Source of the DNA: Brachypodium distachyon
Lineage: Eukaryota > Streptophyta > Magnoliopsida > Poales > Poaceae
Direction of reading: 5' to 3'
NCBI RefSeq assembly: GCF_000005505.3
Contig: NC_016132.3
Coordinates: 51,660,914 to 51,724,913 of the forward strand
DNA: 64,000 bases
Shown here: in pieces, positions 23,012-34,719 of the stretch
Position numbering within the stretch: the stretch's first letter is position 1
How the letters are laid out: the number at the start of each line of letters is the position of its first letter
The notes under the pieces: model-generated
The model's database searches: none
Told to the model about the DNA's origin: nothing
Seen by the model: the letters and a program-made list of their open reading frames with translations, nothing else
Position numbers and translations under genes: made by a program

Positions 23012-24168
23012 ATTGGCACATATGTGGCGCATCCGAATTTACGCAGATGGAAAATATTTGGAGTATTTCCACGTACTAGTTGTAGAGGGAAAGTACTATG
23101 ATATGCAGTAGGTCGCAATTGAATTAAGTCAGCAGCGTGTAAAACTGCATGACCCCAACATGAAGTTGGTAAATTGCAATTCATAAGTAAGGGTCGTGCA
23201 ATGAGCTTGATTCTTTTAATCATAGATTCAGTCAAACCATTTTGCGTGTGAACGTATGGGACAGAGTGCTTAACTTCAATCCCTAGTGCCATACAATAAC
23301 CATTGAAGGCTCTTGAGGATAATTCTGTGGCATTGTCCATTCAAATTGATTTAATTCGATGTTCGGGATAATGGGCTTGTAACTTAATAACTTGCCTCAT
23401 TATTTTAGCAAAAGCATGATTCCGTGTGGATAATAGACACACATTGGACCATCGTGTAGATGCGTCAATTAGAACTATGAAGTACCTAAAAGGTCCGATT
23501 AACGGTTGGATGGGACCACAAATGTCACCTTGAATGCGTTCAAGGAACTGAAGTGGTTCCGCTTGGATTTTGAGATGTGAAGGTCTCAAAATTAGCTTTC
23601 CAGTGGCACAAGCAGCGCACATAAAATCTGAAGATTGTGGGAATTTAGCATCAATTAAATCATGACCGATAAAATTGCTGGTGATTTTCCGCATCATCCC
23701 TATTTCAGGGTGACCAAGGCGATCATGTCAAGTTTGGAATGTATTGACATTCTGGAAAATTACCTTATACGCAACATGTGTTATGGGTTTGATGTATGTA
23801 TAGTACAATCCAGACGTTAAAGAAGGAATTTTCTTAAATATCCGTTTGCCATATCCGCTATCTTTGTTAAAGAGGAGATACTCCTCTTTATCGTTATCAT
23901 TGGTCTCAATATGGAAACCATTTTTTTGGATATCTCTATAGCTTAGTAGGGTACGGGTTGAATCTGGATACAACAGACCATTCTCGATTACCAATTGAGT
24001 ACCCATAGGGAGGGTAATTATGGCACGTCCAGAGCCAACAATTACCGCATCGTGCCCGGCGATTGTTAAAATCTCTCCACTCTTTTTAGTAAGAGTCTGG
24101 AAATATTTAATCTCCCTTAGTATAGAGTTTGTGGTAACGCTGTCCACAAGACATAATTCCTCTTCCAT
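22984..24168 (-). pseudogene. copia protease and integrase, stop-interrupted
   Basis: 24168-23728 resembles the copia aspartic protease region; the active-site stretch reads LVDSVTTNSIL instead of the usual D-S/T-G/A-A/T. After an in-frame stop near 23728, the integrase zinc/catalytic region runs from about 23697 (CAACATGKL, the Asp near GDICGPI, a second Asp in MDNATE). A TGA at 23341-23343 splits it before MDNATE. HTQNGLTESMIKRI carries the third acidic residue. Confidence 0.88.
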
Positions 24169-24374
24169 CAGATTGACTCCCGTAGAAATCTATGTACCAA
24201 AATGTAGAATTAAAATCTTATTGGATATATAGAATACATACAACTTTATTTATATCAGAGTGCTGATACAATATTGTAATATACAATATAAAATGATAAC
24301 GACAACAACGACTATATGTTCTATCACAATACATCAATATAAGTAATGGACTTGGTATCCACAGAATGATGAGA

Positions 24375-25428
24375 TTATTCAAAGTCCGCAAACAGGTCGT
24401 TTGAGGAATATTCAATCATCATGTTCTCCGTACCCAAAACATTCCTGTGACTACTGGAATGCCTCGTTGTTGCTTGGTTCCGGAGGAACGGCTTGCGAAC
24501 GATCAGCTTCCTTGATGCTGTCGGACTGAAGATTGAAGTGTGCTTCATATCTTTGACCTTGGGGAGGTTGCTTCTGTCCAAGGGATTGTTGATACAGATT
24601 GACCAGTTGTCGTGGAATGCGGCATTTTTTCGTGGCGTGCTTGTAGCATCCACATTTCTAGCAAAGATTAGTTTTTTCAAACTTAGGCTTTGTGATGCCC
24701 TTCCCGCGGTCTGAGTTCTGTGGCTTGCGCTTCTTATTGCGTTTGCGATTACCTCTAAAGTTCATTGGTTGGCTTTGAGATGAGCCATTGAACTTGGTAT
24801 TCCGAAAATTTGCATGTACTTCAGGGAGAGGAGAAGCGCCAATAGGTCGTTGTTGATGATTCTTCAAAAGAAGCTCATCATGTTTCTTAGCTTGAAGAAG
24901 TACATGAATTAAATCGGAATAAATTTGGTATCCCTTGCACGATAGTGTTGCTGTAGAATCCTATTAGCCGGGAGCATAGTAAACATAGTCTTTTCTATTT
25001 TTTTCCGCATCTGTAGGTTCCTTTTCGCAAAAGCGCAACTTTGAACAAATTTTATGAACTTCATGATTGTACTCTCCGACAAACTTGAAGTCCTGGAGTC
25101 GGAGTTGAGTCCATTCATGATTAGCTTCAGGCAAAATGACTGCATTTTGCTGTTCATATCTTGTTTTAAGTGCTTGCCACATGGTACTTGGAGATTCCTC
25201 CATTAAGTACTCAGCCTTGAGATCTGGATGAATATGATGTCTTATGATGTATAAGGCAGAATATTTCTGCATTTCAGTTAGTTCGGCAACTCCCTCCTGG
25301 GGAGGTTGGAGTGCAGCAGCAATCCCTCGAGATGCGAGGCTGATCTTTACGTCCATCACCCATGTAGGGTAGTTGTGACCGTTGAGCGCTAGCTCAGTGA
25401 ATTCTCTTGCGGTCTTCTTTGTCTGCAT
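24375..25428 (-). pseudogene. copia gag, frameshifted
   Basis: The minus strand opens with a Gag-like domain (FTELALNGHNYPTWVMDVK, MWQALKTRYEQQN). The frame changes at about 25060 and again near 24900. A basic stretch (RGNRKRNKKRKP) follows, then a remnant zinc knuckle at about 24665-24625, which needs one more frame change. Confidence 0.85.
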
Positions 25429-26872
25429 GGAGTTAAACCAGAGATTCGATTAATTTACTTGTGAGTAAATTAAATATCATCATGATTACATTGTAATAGT
25501 ATTTGCAAGATTTGAAAATAATAATTCAAGTGAAGACTTGAATATAATAGTGTAAACCTCAAATTATTGATATAACACGTTGAAGATAGTCACCAAAAAT
25601 GGTATAGATCTCTCAGTACTATGCGAATAATTCGCTGGTGTCAATAAGGTATATGTTCCCACGGAACATTCAATGTCATTTAGCATTTTACCTTTAGTGA
25701 GAGACCATAGTACCTTGTGTTATATTCAATTTAAATATTTGGGAGCACACGTTGAAGGTAGTCATTATGTCAATTTATGTCATAATGTAGACCTCTCAGC
25801 AGCACGCGAAAATTCACTGCTTTCAATAAGGTGTATGTTCACACGGAACATTCAATGCCATTTAGCATTTTACCGTTATTGAAAGACTGTACTACCTTGT
25901 GATCCCAAATATACTTTTGAGGTAATCACCTATCAAATTGCAAAGGGTTCGAACTTAAGTCGTCGTACGAAACCCATGTTGTAGGTATTGCTAAAAGCAA
26001 ATGCATTGAACATGGATGTATTTACATTTTGTACATAATCTGAACATACAGATACTGGTACTGTAATATAAATATACAGACCCGAAATAATCTAGTGTAA
26101 TTTAAACAATAATCAAGTTACTCTAGTTCTAGTAATTAAACAGTGCACGTGAAAGAAAAGAACAAAAGCTAGTGCTATGTTGATTCCACCGAAGCATGCA
26201 AGCCTTTATGGCCCATTCGGCCCAGCCAGCCCATGTAGTCCACCGATGGGGATAACAGACCACCACGAAGCTTCGTCGTTGACTCAGTTCGGCAACTCCC
26301 TCCTGTCTTCATCTATGGCCACCGAATCGGGGAATAGAGAAGGGGGCGGTTGGATCCCGCAGATTCCGGCGAGGAGTTGGCCGGAGTAGACACCCGGAAC
26401 GGAGCCGCATCAGCCGTAGGCACAGACGGAGTCATGGGCGGAGCCCCCAAGGGCATGCCGAACAAAGCCACGGGCGGACCGACTTCAATGGCGGCCAGCC
26501 ATGCCCCCACGTCCCTGCTGTGCATCGGGTCGGGGATGGAGGCCAACCAAGCGCCGGCGGCGTCGATGTCATAGGCAGGCGTCGGTGTGGGGATTGGAAA
26601 ATCCCAAGGGGCCGTGCGTCGAGGGCACGGTCCATAGCCGTGGACGGGGCACCAATCCGGTGCCATAGGCACACCAAGTGCCGGATCCATGGCGTCATCG
26701 ACGAGCGGCGGTGCGGCTGGACACCCTAGAAGCCATTCCAGTGGCGGATCTTCGGGTGGTGCATCCTGGGGCACCGGCGTCCTCGGTGCTTGGCGACGAC
26801 CGGAGCGGCGACCATGACGGCGACCACGACGGCGACGGTGACGGCGTGGGGCAGGGAAGCCAGGGGAAAACG
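25429..26872 (-). other. copia leader with internal tandem repeat
   Basis: This is the untranslated leader between the 5' LTR and gag. 25570-25718 and 25745-25901 are diverged direct copies sharing CACGTTGAAG, TCAATAAGGT, CACGGAACATTCAATG and CATTTAGCATTTTACC. The GC-rich part (26313-26872) carries the leader reading frame described separately. Confidence 0.7.
26313..26872 (-). CDS. Unidentified leader reading frame of the copia element, interrupted by the CACTA
   Basis: A GC-rich minus-strand frame, about 185 residues on this side of the CACTA insertion, ends at 26313, upstream of gag. It is unrelated to any copia protein I know. It begins with Arg/His-rich sequence (RRHRRRRGRRHGRRSGRR) and continues Pro/Ala-rich with an imperfect repeat AWLASIPDP / AWLAAIEVGPP. 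If the CACTA and one ACG copy are ignored, the frame continues into 27642-27700 to an upstream ATG without a stop. That suggests it was one frame when the CACTA landed. It may be a captured host fragment or a family-specific leader ORF. Coding status is unproven. Confidence 0.4.
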
Positions 26873-27639
26873 CACTACAACACAAATGTTTTGTAGAGAC
26901 ATTTTTGTTGAGGCAATATACTCTTTTCTCTATGTAGAGACAATTTTGAGGTAGAGTTTCATGTAGAGGCAATTTATGAGGCGCTATAGAAAATGTCTTA
27001 AATATAGAGACACTAGTTGAGACATTATGGTGTAGAGACATTTTTTGAGGCATTGAATATATTGTCACAAAAGTATGTAGAGACATGGTTTTGAGATATT
27101 TGATGAAATGACCTTATGGTATGGTTAGAGACACTATTTGAGACACGTTTTATGTTGTGTAGAGACATTTTTAACAAGTTTGAGACATGTAGTAGACTAC
27201 TCATAACAATTTCATTAGGAAGATAAGCACAAATTGGTATTAGGTTATGATGGTTAGATGAGTGTGGACTTTTCCTTAAGGTCTTGAGTTCGAGGATTGG
27301 TCTCAACATGATTTTTTCATTGTATATTTTCTAACACATGGGTATAGAGACACAATGTAATGTCTTTACAAAATATCGCATTGAATGTAGAGACAATATA
27401 GTGTCTTTATGAAATGTCTAAAAAGTATAAAGACACAATGCAATGTCTTTACAAAATATCGTATTGAACATAGAGACAGTATAGTGTCTTTATGAAATGT
27501 CTAAAACAACAAAGGCGTTTTATTAGTGTCTCATCACACATATCGACGTGGCAGTAAAACACTGTACCAAGTGTGTCTAAAGTTATGTAGAGACAATTAT
27601 AGTGTCTCTACGAACCAAAAATAGATTTCTCTTGTAGTG
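26873..27639. mobile_element. Non-autonomous CACTA element
   Basis: The ends are CACTACAACAC and TCTTGTAGTG, with a 3-bp duplication ACG on both sides (26870-26872 and 27640-27642). The 767-bp interior is filled with subterminal motifs such as TGTAGAGACA and AGTGTCT in both orientations and has no transposase. It sits in the leader of the copia element. Confidence 0.92.
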
Positions 27640-27752
27640 ACGAGACGGTAATGTTCATCTCCATCTCACCTCTTGGTGTTCTTCTTTCTCCTTCTTCGGT
27701 TCTCCTCTTCGTTTCTTCTCGTTTTGCTCTCGGTAGAGCAGTGCTGATAAGG

Positions 27753-27978
27753 TGTTAGATTGTGATGAGAATGAAACTGTGTCTTTATTCGATGATGGTG
27801 TGCCCAATATATAAGCTTACAAAGGGTCGTGTCTTCTCCGGAGGGATGCGAGCAATGGTTGCGTCCGTCCAGGAAGAGACGCGCACGTGCAAGGCGTGCA
27901 AGCCCGACGGTTTGCTCACAGGCAACCGTTCGGTGCTAATTACAAGGGATGATTAACTTAATTAATAAAATCTTAACA
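27753..27978 (-). repeat. 5' LTR of the copia element
   Basis: It runs TGTTAG to CTTAACA on the plus strand and is nearly identical to the left LTR. It includes a local GCAAGGCGT duplication near 27890 that the left copy lacks. Confidence 0.93.
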
Positions 27979-27983
27979 GAATG

Positions 27984-30900
27984 CTATGGGGGTTTCCATC
28001 TGGCTAACCTGATATCAACCCTTGTCTTGAATGGACAGAAATGAAGTCACCCATATAGCCAGTTGATCGATACAATTCTAGACAAGCCCGCCGTTTCCCA
28101 AGCCTACATTTCATCCTTGATAACAGAGATCACAGTCCGTACCTAGTAACTTTGTTATTGAAAATCCTGTCATTTCATTCGAGCCAAATGAACCACCAAA
28201 CCGCCACGACAGTCACAGACTAGCCTTTCCTCTTAGCCGCTAGCACAGATCGGTGCACTAAAAAAATGTTTCCAGTTACTCTCATAAGGGTTATACATGA
28301 CATTGCCATTATTTTGTATTCAAAAATGATTTGGTAATCTTGTTATGGATCGGAGGCAGTAGAAAGGTGATAACACAAGACCTCCAACATTATCTCGCTC
28401 CTACACAGAATAGTCGATGAGCCCTTCTAAACCCGCAGTGAAAATAAGAATGAGCCATATACAAGAGATCGATGGACAATAGTATGTAATATTTCCCTAA
28501 AAAAGAGAGTAAGTAATACTAAGTTGGTTGATACTAGAGATCAAGCTTTTATATAAGTAAGTACTCCTTTTATATGTGTATTTATCATGAAGACGGATTA
28601 GTTCTTTCCATGGGAGACGATGTATCAATTGATAGTGAGTGCCTAATTTCCTATGATGACTTTTTCCACTTCAAGCTTCACACCTCGAGTCTTCAATATA
28701 CTCCGAACATTCCTTAAACTAGGGCGTATATTGTTTTATTTGACCGAGCCTTTGACCAAAACTTAGTTTATTAATATATATATTTTGTAACATAAAATTG
28801 ATATCATTAGATTCGTATTCAAAATTACTTGTTTATGATTATGATTTATATCGCATAAGTCACACGTTGCTTGAGTAATCTTTGGTCAAATGCTCAGTCA
28901 AAGAAACACTATAGGCCTTAATTTGAGGAACATAGGGAATGCGTTGCATAAATGTGTCTGGGTCTACTTGGTGTGCTTAGGCTACTCATAGTGGGAGTAA
29001 CGTAGGTGGTAACATAAGTGACAACTAAGCAAATTTGGTGATCTGACATGTTATTAATGAGGAGAGATATGTTTGTGGTAACTAGATATGTTACCATGAC
29101 ATCACACATATGAAGACAAGATGAGTCAAAAACTAATAAATGACATAATGCATGACACCACATATATATTATTATCTACTATGTAGATAGTAACTTGAAC
29201 TAATAACATATACATGTTACTATTTTAAGATACTTTCCACTATGACCGGTCTTGATATCATGATGTTCGTCCAAGAAAATGATTTACCTATTCACGTATT
29301 CGTCCAAGCCGTAGAGTGTTTGATTGCGTGACAGAAAACAAAGCCATAGGTTGGGGACCATCCAACCGAACCGGGTTCTTCAGCCCACGCTGGTTAGGGG
29401 CCACAAGAACAAATGTACGATGCACTGGGTATGTATGGCCGTATGGGCTATCGATAAACCAAGGTCAGTTGGGTCCACCTCCCCGAGTACATGGAGAACA
29501 CAAGTTCAGTGAGCTCGTGGTAAAAATAGTAGAATTCCTTGTACATGAACAATAAAATAGTAGGTATGTGAACGTGATCATATGCTACAAGAGTCGTACG
29601 TCACTTTTGATATATATGTACTGGCGATCAGCAAGTAAAAGCATCTTTTACATCAACGTGTCGATCAATCCTTGAAAAGGAACGAGAGATACCACTGGGC
29701 AGTCTCAGCCGTCCCACAAAGTCTTTTAATTTAAACCCGACGACGCTGTAGTCAATTCATAGCCCAGCCTGCCTGAGTTCAGTTGCCGCACAGCAGCGGG
29801 CTGCCAGCAGCGAGGATCAGTTTTGTCAAGAAGGTACACTCCTCTCTACTTCCCCTATGGCCTATGCTCCCCCAGATGTTCTCTCGATGTGACCACGCAG
29901 ATCTGGATTTGTGATGTTGTTGCTTTCCTAGTTGGTTGCTAGGAAGACAAACAGCCCTACTTTATGCTTCATCCGTCCGTCGACCAACCAAAATTGTTAA
30001 TCAAACATGTTTGTTAATGAGAATTTTGGAAGATTCACATACTTTTTTCTACATACGAGCCTTTTGGATCATAGGAGGAGATACAACATGCATCTGTCGA
30101 GCTTGTACTGCTAGTACTGAAAATCAGACCGTTAATGGAAAAGAAGCAAGTGCTACCGAACACTGATGCTCGACTGCGATGTGCACACCTTCCAATAAAG
30201 TTCTAGATGTCCATACTGTCCTAGTGTCCGGCTGCAGTGAAGGCGTGAAGCGGCCTTTGCTTGCTGCGCAGAGGTTCCAGCAGATTTTCGTTTCGTTGTT
30301 CGTCTCCCATTCGACGCAGCAGGACGAGAAATGGCTTCATCAATGCTGCGCTGTTGACCAGTTCTCATCGAGAGGTCGACTCCGTAAGGCCATCACGTAT
30401 CCGTGAGAATAGATATGCTTAAGAAGTTGCTTAGTAGTGGGAGGTTATGGAACGTCAATTAGCAATCATTCAAAAATGTTAGAGTAACAAATAATCTAAA
30501 TGTCTGCTCATCATTTCTGGATCTAGTGACGAAGCCAACTATAGTGCCTTGTCGCGTCAGCTTCTATATGTAACCTGGAGTTCTGGACGACGGGACGGTC
30601 ACAGTGTCTCGGTTGTTTATGTGTCTTCCGCTCTCCCTCCGTCGCACAGTAAGTTTCCAAATATTCACGTTTAGATAAATTTGAGTTAGTTAATATGGCA
30701 CCGTGGAAATATCATTACTTAGGCATAATATCCACACAAGGGAGTATATATTCAAATCCATATCATGTCCTTATCGTCCGTCCAAGATCAACATCGAAGA
30801 AGCTCGTGTCTAACATGTTCAAAGTGTTCATTCTTTGGAACTATCATGTCCGGAAGCAAGCCAGCCTGTGATAGAGTGCGCAAGGGCCGTGGTTTCCAGG

Positions 30901-31320
30901 TTTTTTTAAATAGGTTTCCGGATATTTACTCAGCAAATTTTGGTACCGGTGGGTAACAGGCCTTATCCAAGTGACTGGCTCAATAAGGCCCACTTGCATT
31001 GCCAAACCGTATTCTCCAGCTACAGTGTGTTGTTGGTCCACGACCTTACTCTTATGACGTCGTGTGTGTTTCAGCTTTTTGAGGAACCCGTCATTCTCGA
31101 ACAAGCAAAGGAAAAAAATGGATCGAACCGAATTTCTGAACAAGTGGTCGAATCAAACGGTATAAAGTATGTCAGAATCAGACAACGTAACGTAAGTTCA
31201 ATCATCAAACTGAGAAATCTCCTAACTAACAGACGATCGATCGATCGATCATCAAACAATATAATAAACGCGTGTCCCAAATCACATCCAACGTACGTAC
31301 GTCCTCTAGCTACGAGGAAG
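27984..31320. other. Intergenic region with MITEs
   Basis: No convincing gene. Short open frames near 29316-29555, 29936-30406 and 30940-31430 have no recognisable domain. About 29760-29852 is GC-rich and ends at a GTACAC donor-like site, so an untranslated exon of a non-coding transcript is possible but unsupported. GATCGATCGATCGATC and ACGTACGTACGT runs occur at about 31235 and 31292. Confidence 0.45.
28979..29250. mobile_element. MITE with CATAGTGG inverted ends
   Basis: GCTACTCATAGTGG at the left and CCACTATGACCGG at the right are inverted copies, with CTT on both sides. The interior is rich in GTAACAT / ATGTTAC motifs, typical of a common grass MITE; its superfamily was not decided. Confidence 0.65.
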
Positions 31321-31345
31321 AAGCGGCCGAGAGCCCGAGAGATCA

Positions 31346-33246
31346 TCAGAAGTCGACGTGGTAGACCTCGGTCATGTCCGGCTGGAAGAGGCCGAAGTAG
31401 CGCTCCACGCCCTCTGGCTTCTGGTTCTCGTTGAACATGGCGAAGATGTACGTCTCCACGGCCTTCCCGGGCCTCCGCGGCGTCCCGGACCCGACGTGCC
31501 TCACCAGGTTGTTCATGTACGCCGCCGCGTTCTCCACGCTTGCCCCGTACCCTCCTCCCCCCGACGGCCACCCGGTCTCCGACACCACCAGCTCCACCCC
31601 TTGCCCGCTCCCAGTCACCTTCTCCACTGCCGCGTGCACCGCGTCCACGATGGCGTCGAACATGTTAACATACTGCACCCCGTCGTCGTCCGTGACGGCC
31701 GGCGCGGCCGACGGCGACAGGAGCGCGTAGTCCAGCGGCACGGAGGCCGGGTCCGCCGCGTAGGCGAAGTACGGGTACGCGTTCACCAGCAGCGGCGAGC
31801 CCCGCTCCGCCAGGTACGATACGAGGGGCGCCATCACCGGCATCGCAGCATCGGAGAACGCGCCGTGGGAGGGCGGGAACGACGCGCCCAGCACGGACGT
31901 GGCCACGGCCGTCGTGACGCGCACGGGGCCGTCGCCGTTCCCGAGCCCGGCTGCCGAGAGCGCCGACTCGAGGTTCTTGATGGCCTCGAGGATGTGTTCG
32001 GAGCCTTCCCCCGGGACGACCTCGTTCCCGGCGTTGATGTAGCGGAACCGCACGGAGGAGGCGTAGGGGGCGACATAGGAGGCGACCCAGGACGCGGCGT
32101 AGGAGGCGTCGGAGGCGAGCGGGGCCAGGTCGGAGTTGAGCGTGCCGAGGACGACGCCCAGGCCGGAACCCCGGAGCGCGTCCAGGACGGCCGTGTCCGG
32201 GTGGAAGAGGCGGACGTCGGTGATGTTGTGCGCGATGTACAGGGACACCACCTTGTCCGGGGACGGGAGGTTGTCGCCGATCAGGCCGTAGTTCACGCCG
32301 ATCCCTTCCACTCCTGCACATGCATGCACACCAACTGTAATTAAGCAGGTGCGTACGGAATTGTGAATTCTACTGTGCACGTTGACAACGTACGTACACA
32401 CTATCGATCGATGTAGTGTTAATCTCATCGTGTAGTTGGATGTAACTGATCGTTTCTCTATTTCCTTTGTTCATCTTTAGTTTAGTTCCAACTCGATGAA
32501 AGATTTCTTACCAAATGTCATCTAATAGTAGTACTAGGACTAGTAGTACTATCATTAATTAAGATGTGCACAACCTAAAATTCAGACACTTTATCACATA
32601 AACCTCACAGACATATTACCAAATCTTTGGTTGCCTATCCATATAAAACCCCGCGCGGACATATTACCAAATAATTGAATCGAAGCATTAATGTCGGTAG
32701 ATTGCCAAGGAAATAAAACGGCTAATAAAGTGTCTGTAAAGAACCGAATAGCTAGCATGGATACCACTGTCAAAAACAAAAAGAAATCCGTGGATATCAT
32801 CGACCTAATCAACACATTTTTTTTCTAGAATACTCCTAATCAACACAATGAACAAAACAAAACAACATCTCTAGCAGATTTAGATGTTTCTCACTAGACA
32901 ACATCCCTCTTTTCTGCTCCTTCAAGGAGATACAGAATCGAAAAAGATAAGAAAAAAGTAGCCGGCAGAACTTCATAAGGAACAATGAACTGAACTGTAC
33001 ATAGGCTGATCGGGTCAATTTGCCTAGTTTCATATACGGAGGAACATCACGGTGACATAAAGATATGAAGAACAAAAATCCTCCGAACCCCTGTTTCTCA
33101 GCTATGTCCGGAGATCATCGGAGCAACAAAGTAACAATGGCACAAACCGGAGGAAACAGATATATACTGGTAATCGACTCACCCGAGCGCGACGAGCAGA
33201 AGAGTACCAGGCCGCAGGCAGCAGCCCACAACGCAATCATCGTCAT
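31346..33246 (-). CDS. Glucan endo-1,3-beta-glucosidase, GH17, secreted
   Basis: Hydrolyses internal beta-1,3-glucan bonds (callose, fungal walls) in the apoplast. Two exons, 33246-33183 and 32313-31346, join in phase to 343 aa. The first encodes a hydrophobic signal peptide (LWAAACGLVLFC). The mature protein starts near GIGVNYG, the conserved GH17 N-terminus. Catalytic residues are Glu119 in NAGNEV (acid) and Glu267 in SETGWPS (nucleophile). YFGLF near the C-terminus is a family hallmark. There is no C-terminal CBM43 or GPI tail, so it is the short, soluble type. One intron after the signal peptide is usual for plant genes of this family. The second exon is strongly GC-rich, which gives long antisense open frames without meaning. 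Confidence 0.93.
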
Positions 33247-33349
33247 CTTCCCTATGCTCTGCAACAGCAATAAGATATCGGAGGATGTCTTCCTTTCTTC
33301 GGTTCTTTCCAGCCGTGGTCTTGCGGTGCGGAGACGGGGCGTTTCTCCG

Positions 33350-33362
33350 TGTTTTATATAGC
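33350..33362 (-). promoter_or_regulatory. TATA box of the GH17 glucanase gene
   Basis: GCTATATAAAAC on the minus strand lies about 105 bp before the start codon, leaving room for a leader of about 70-80 nt. Confidence 0.7.
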
Positions 33363-34719
33363 CGGTGGCCATTGGGGTTTAGGAAGGCGCGCGCGTGGGA
33401 GGATTGAAACCCAGGAAGGAGACTACGTGCGTACGTGCATGGGTCCGCGTCATACGGACACCAAATTAAACGGGCACGACGCGAGTCGCGATGTGCGGGT
33501 AATGGAGATGGACGAGTGAACCGACGAGAACTGGACTGAACTGAACTGATCGACCGACCCGTCGTGGTCTTCCTGCACGTTCAACGAGTAGGAGGGCGAT
33601 AGTACCACGTGGGGCTTTTTTTTCTTTCCTTTTTTCCCTTCCTTTCTTTCCATGTAACGTGTGTCGGAATCGTCCCGAGTTTGGTCTGGTGACTTGACCG
33701 AGGTTTACGCCGTTATGATGATCATCTTAATTGTTACTACTAGTACTAGGATATTTTAGAAAGGAAATTGCAAGTACACACTCCCTTGCGAAGAGCGAAA
33801 ACTTACCTATTGTTGGACCTACTAAATTGCCTTTGTGGTCGAAAAGGATTTAACAATCGATAAGAGTAGTGGTCTGGCCATGGTAAAAGAAATTTCTCGA
33901 TTGGTTTAAGTTACGACTGGCAGGCTGCCTGTCCCTCGTCTCCGTCTGGCTCGCGTGCGAACGAACAACTCGAGCATCGCGTGCGGCCGCCGCTCTCAGA
34001 TTCTCCTCCTTCGTGCGTTTCTTCAGAAATGAAACCGGGGAATGCATCTGCATACCGTCCTTGTAATCGCATCCGAATTCAGCGACCTTTCATATCTATA
34101 ATTGGATATTCTTCTCGCCTCTAGCCATGGTTGTAGATGATCTTTCCACTCATTCATGGAGATGGAGCAGCCAACTTCGTCCTGAATGTTTGGGTGGGAT
34201 TCCTTACAAGGGACAATTTCATAGTACTCCTACTGATAATTAATCTTTGAGAAATCATAATCATAAATGATTTTTTAAATACAAATAATCCAATGACACA
34301 ATGTGCATATTGACAGAGTAACTGTGACCAAACCCTTGTCTTCACAAGTCATAGTGCACCCATATTATGGAACACACATGGAGTATTGGAGTACATGAGA
34401 AGGTCTGATACACATCTGAAGTTCTGAACAAGGCTGCATTTGAAACACATAGAGGGAGTATATGATTGGATCGTTTTTCCATTTGGAACACGATACATGA
34501 TTACAATTATTAAATCAGCAAACTTTCTATATACACAAGATTGCCAGATTGGCGTGAAACACATCAAGCTACTAACACGCTAAACAGGTCTTCCTTAAAA
34601 CAACCAATTAAAAATCTTCATTTAACTTACCAATGGTACAACAGCATGCATAAGAGCACATAAAGCTTCGAAAACGTCTAAAACTACGAGAAAGAAGGGA
34701 AAGGAAAGGAAAATCTGTC
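33363..34719. other. Intergenic region
   Basis: Promoter side of the glucanase and 3' flank of the glycerol-3-phosphate dehydrogenase. A C/T-rich run lies at 33616-33652. No gene or complete element was recognised. Confidence 0.5.

Larger units (their letters stand above)
18574..27978 (-). mobile_element. Ty1/copia LTR retrotransposon, minus strand, defective
   Basis: Two LTRs in direct order bound the element: left 18574-18790 (217 bp) and right 27753-27978 (226 bp, the difference being a 9-bp duplication). GAATG flanks it on both sides (18569-18573 and 27979-27983). Coding runs on the minus strand in copia order: gag (about 25428-24375), protease, integrase, reverse transcriptase, RNase H (to 19197). 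A polypurine tract lies beside the left LTR (minus strand AGGAGGAG, 18791-18800). A weak primer-binding site with the TATCAG core of initiator-Met tRNA sites lies at about 27735-27752. Stops and frameshifts disrupt gag and pol. A solo LTR and a CACTA element have inserted. The LTRs differ by about 12 substitutions, all transitions. Confidence 0.93.

Noticed and set aside
23012..23016. ATTGG as proof of a 5-bp duplication for the solo LTR with perfect TG...CA ends
   Set aside because: The match to ATCGG has one mismatch and the LTR would end in CC rather than CA, so it is reported as probable, not exact.
29316..30406. Possible small gene with an exon ending near 29852
   Set aside because: Donor-like and acceptor-like sites exist, but no consistent frame or recognised protein could be assembled.
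31358..32344. Plus-strand open frame of 328 codons across the glucanase
   Set aside because: It is antisense to the GH17 exon. The GC-rich third positions of that exon keep the opposite strand open, and the translation is low-complexity His/Arg/Gly-rich.
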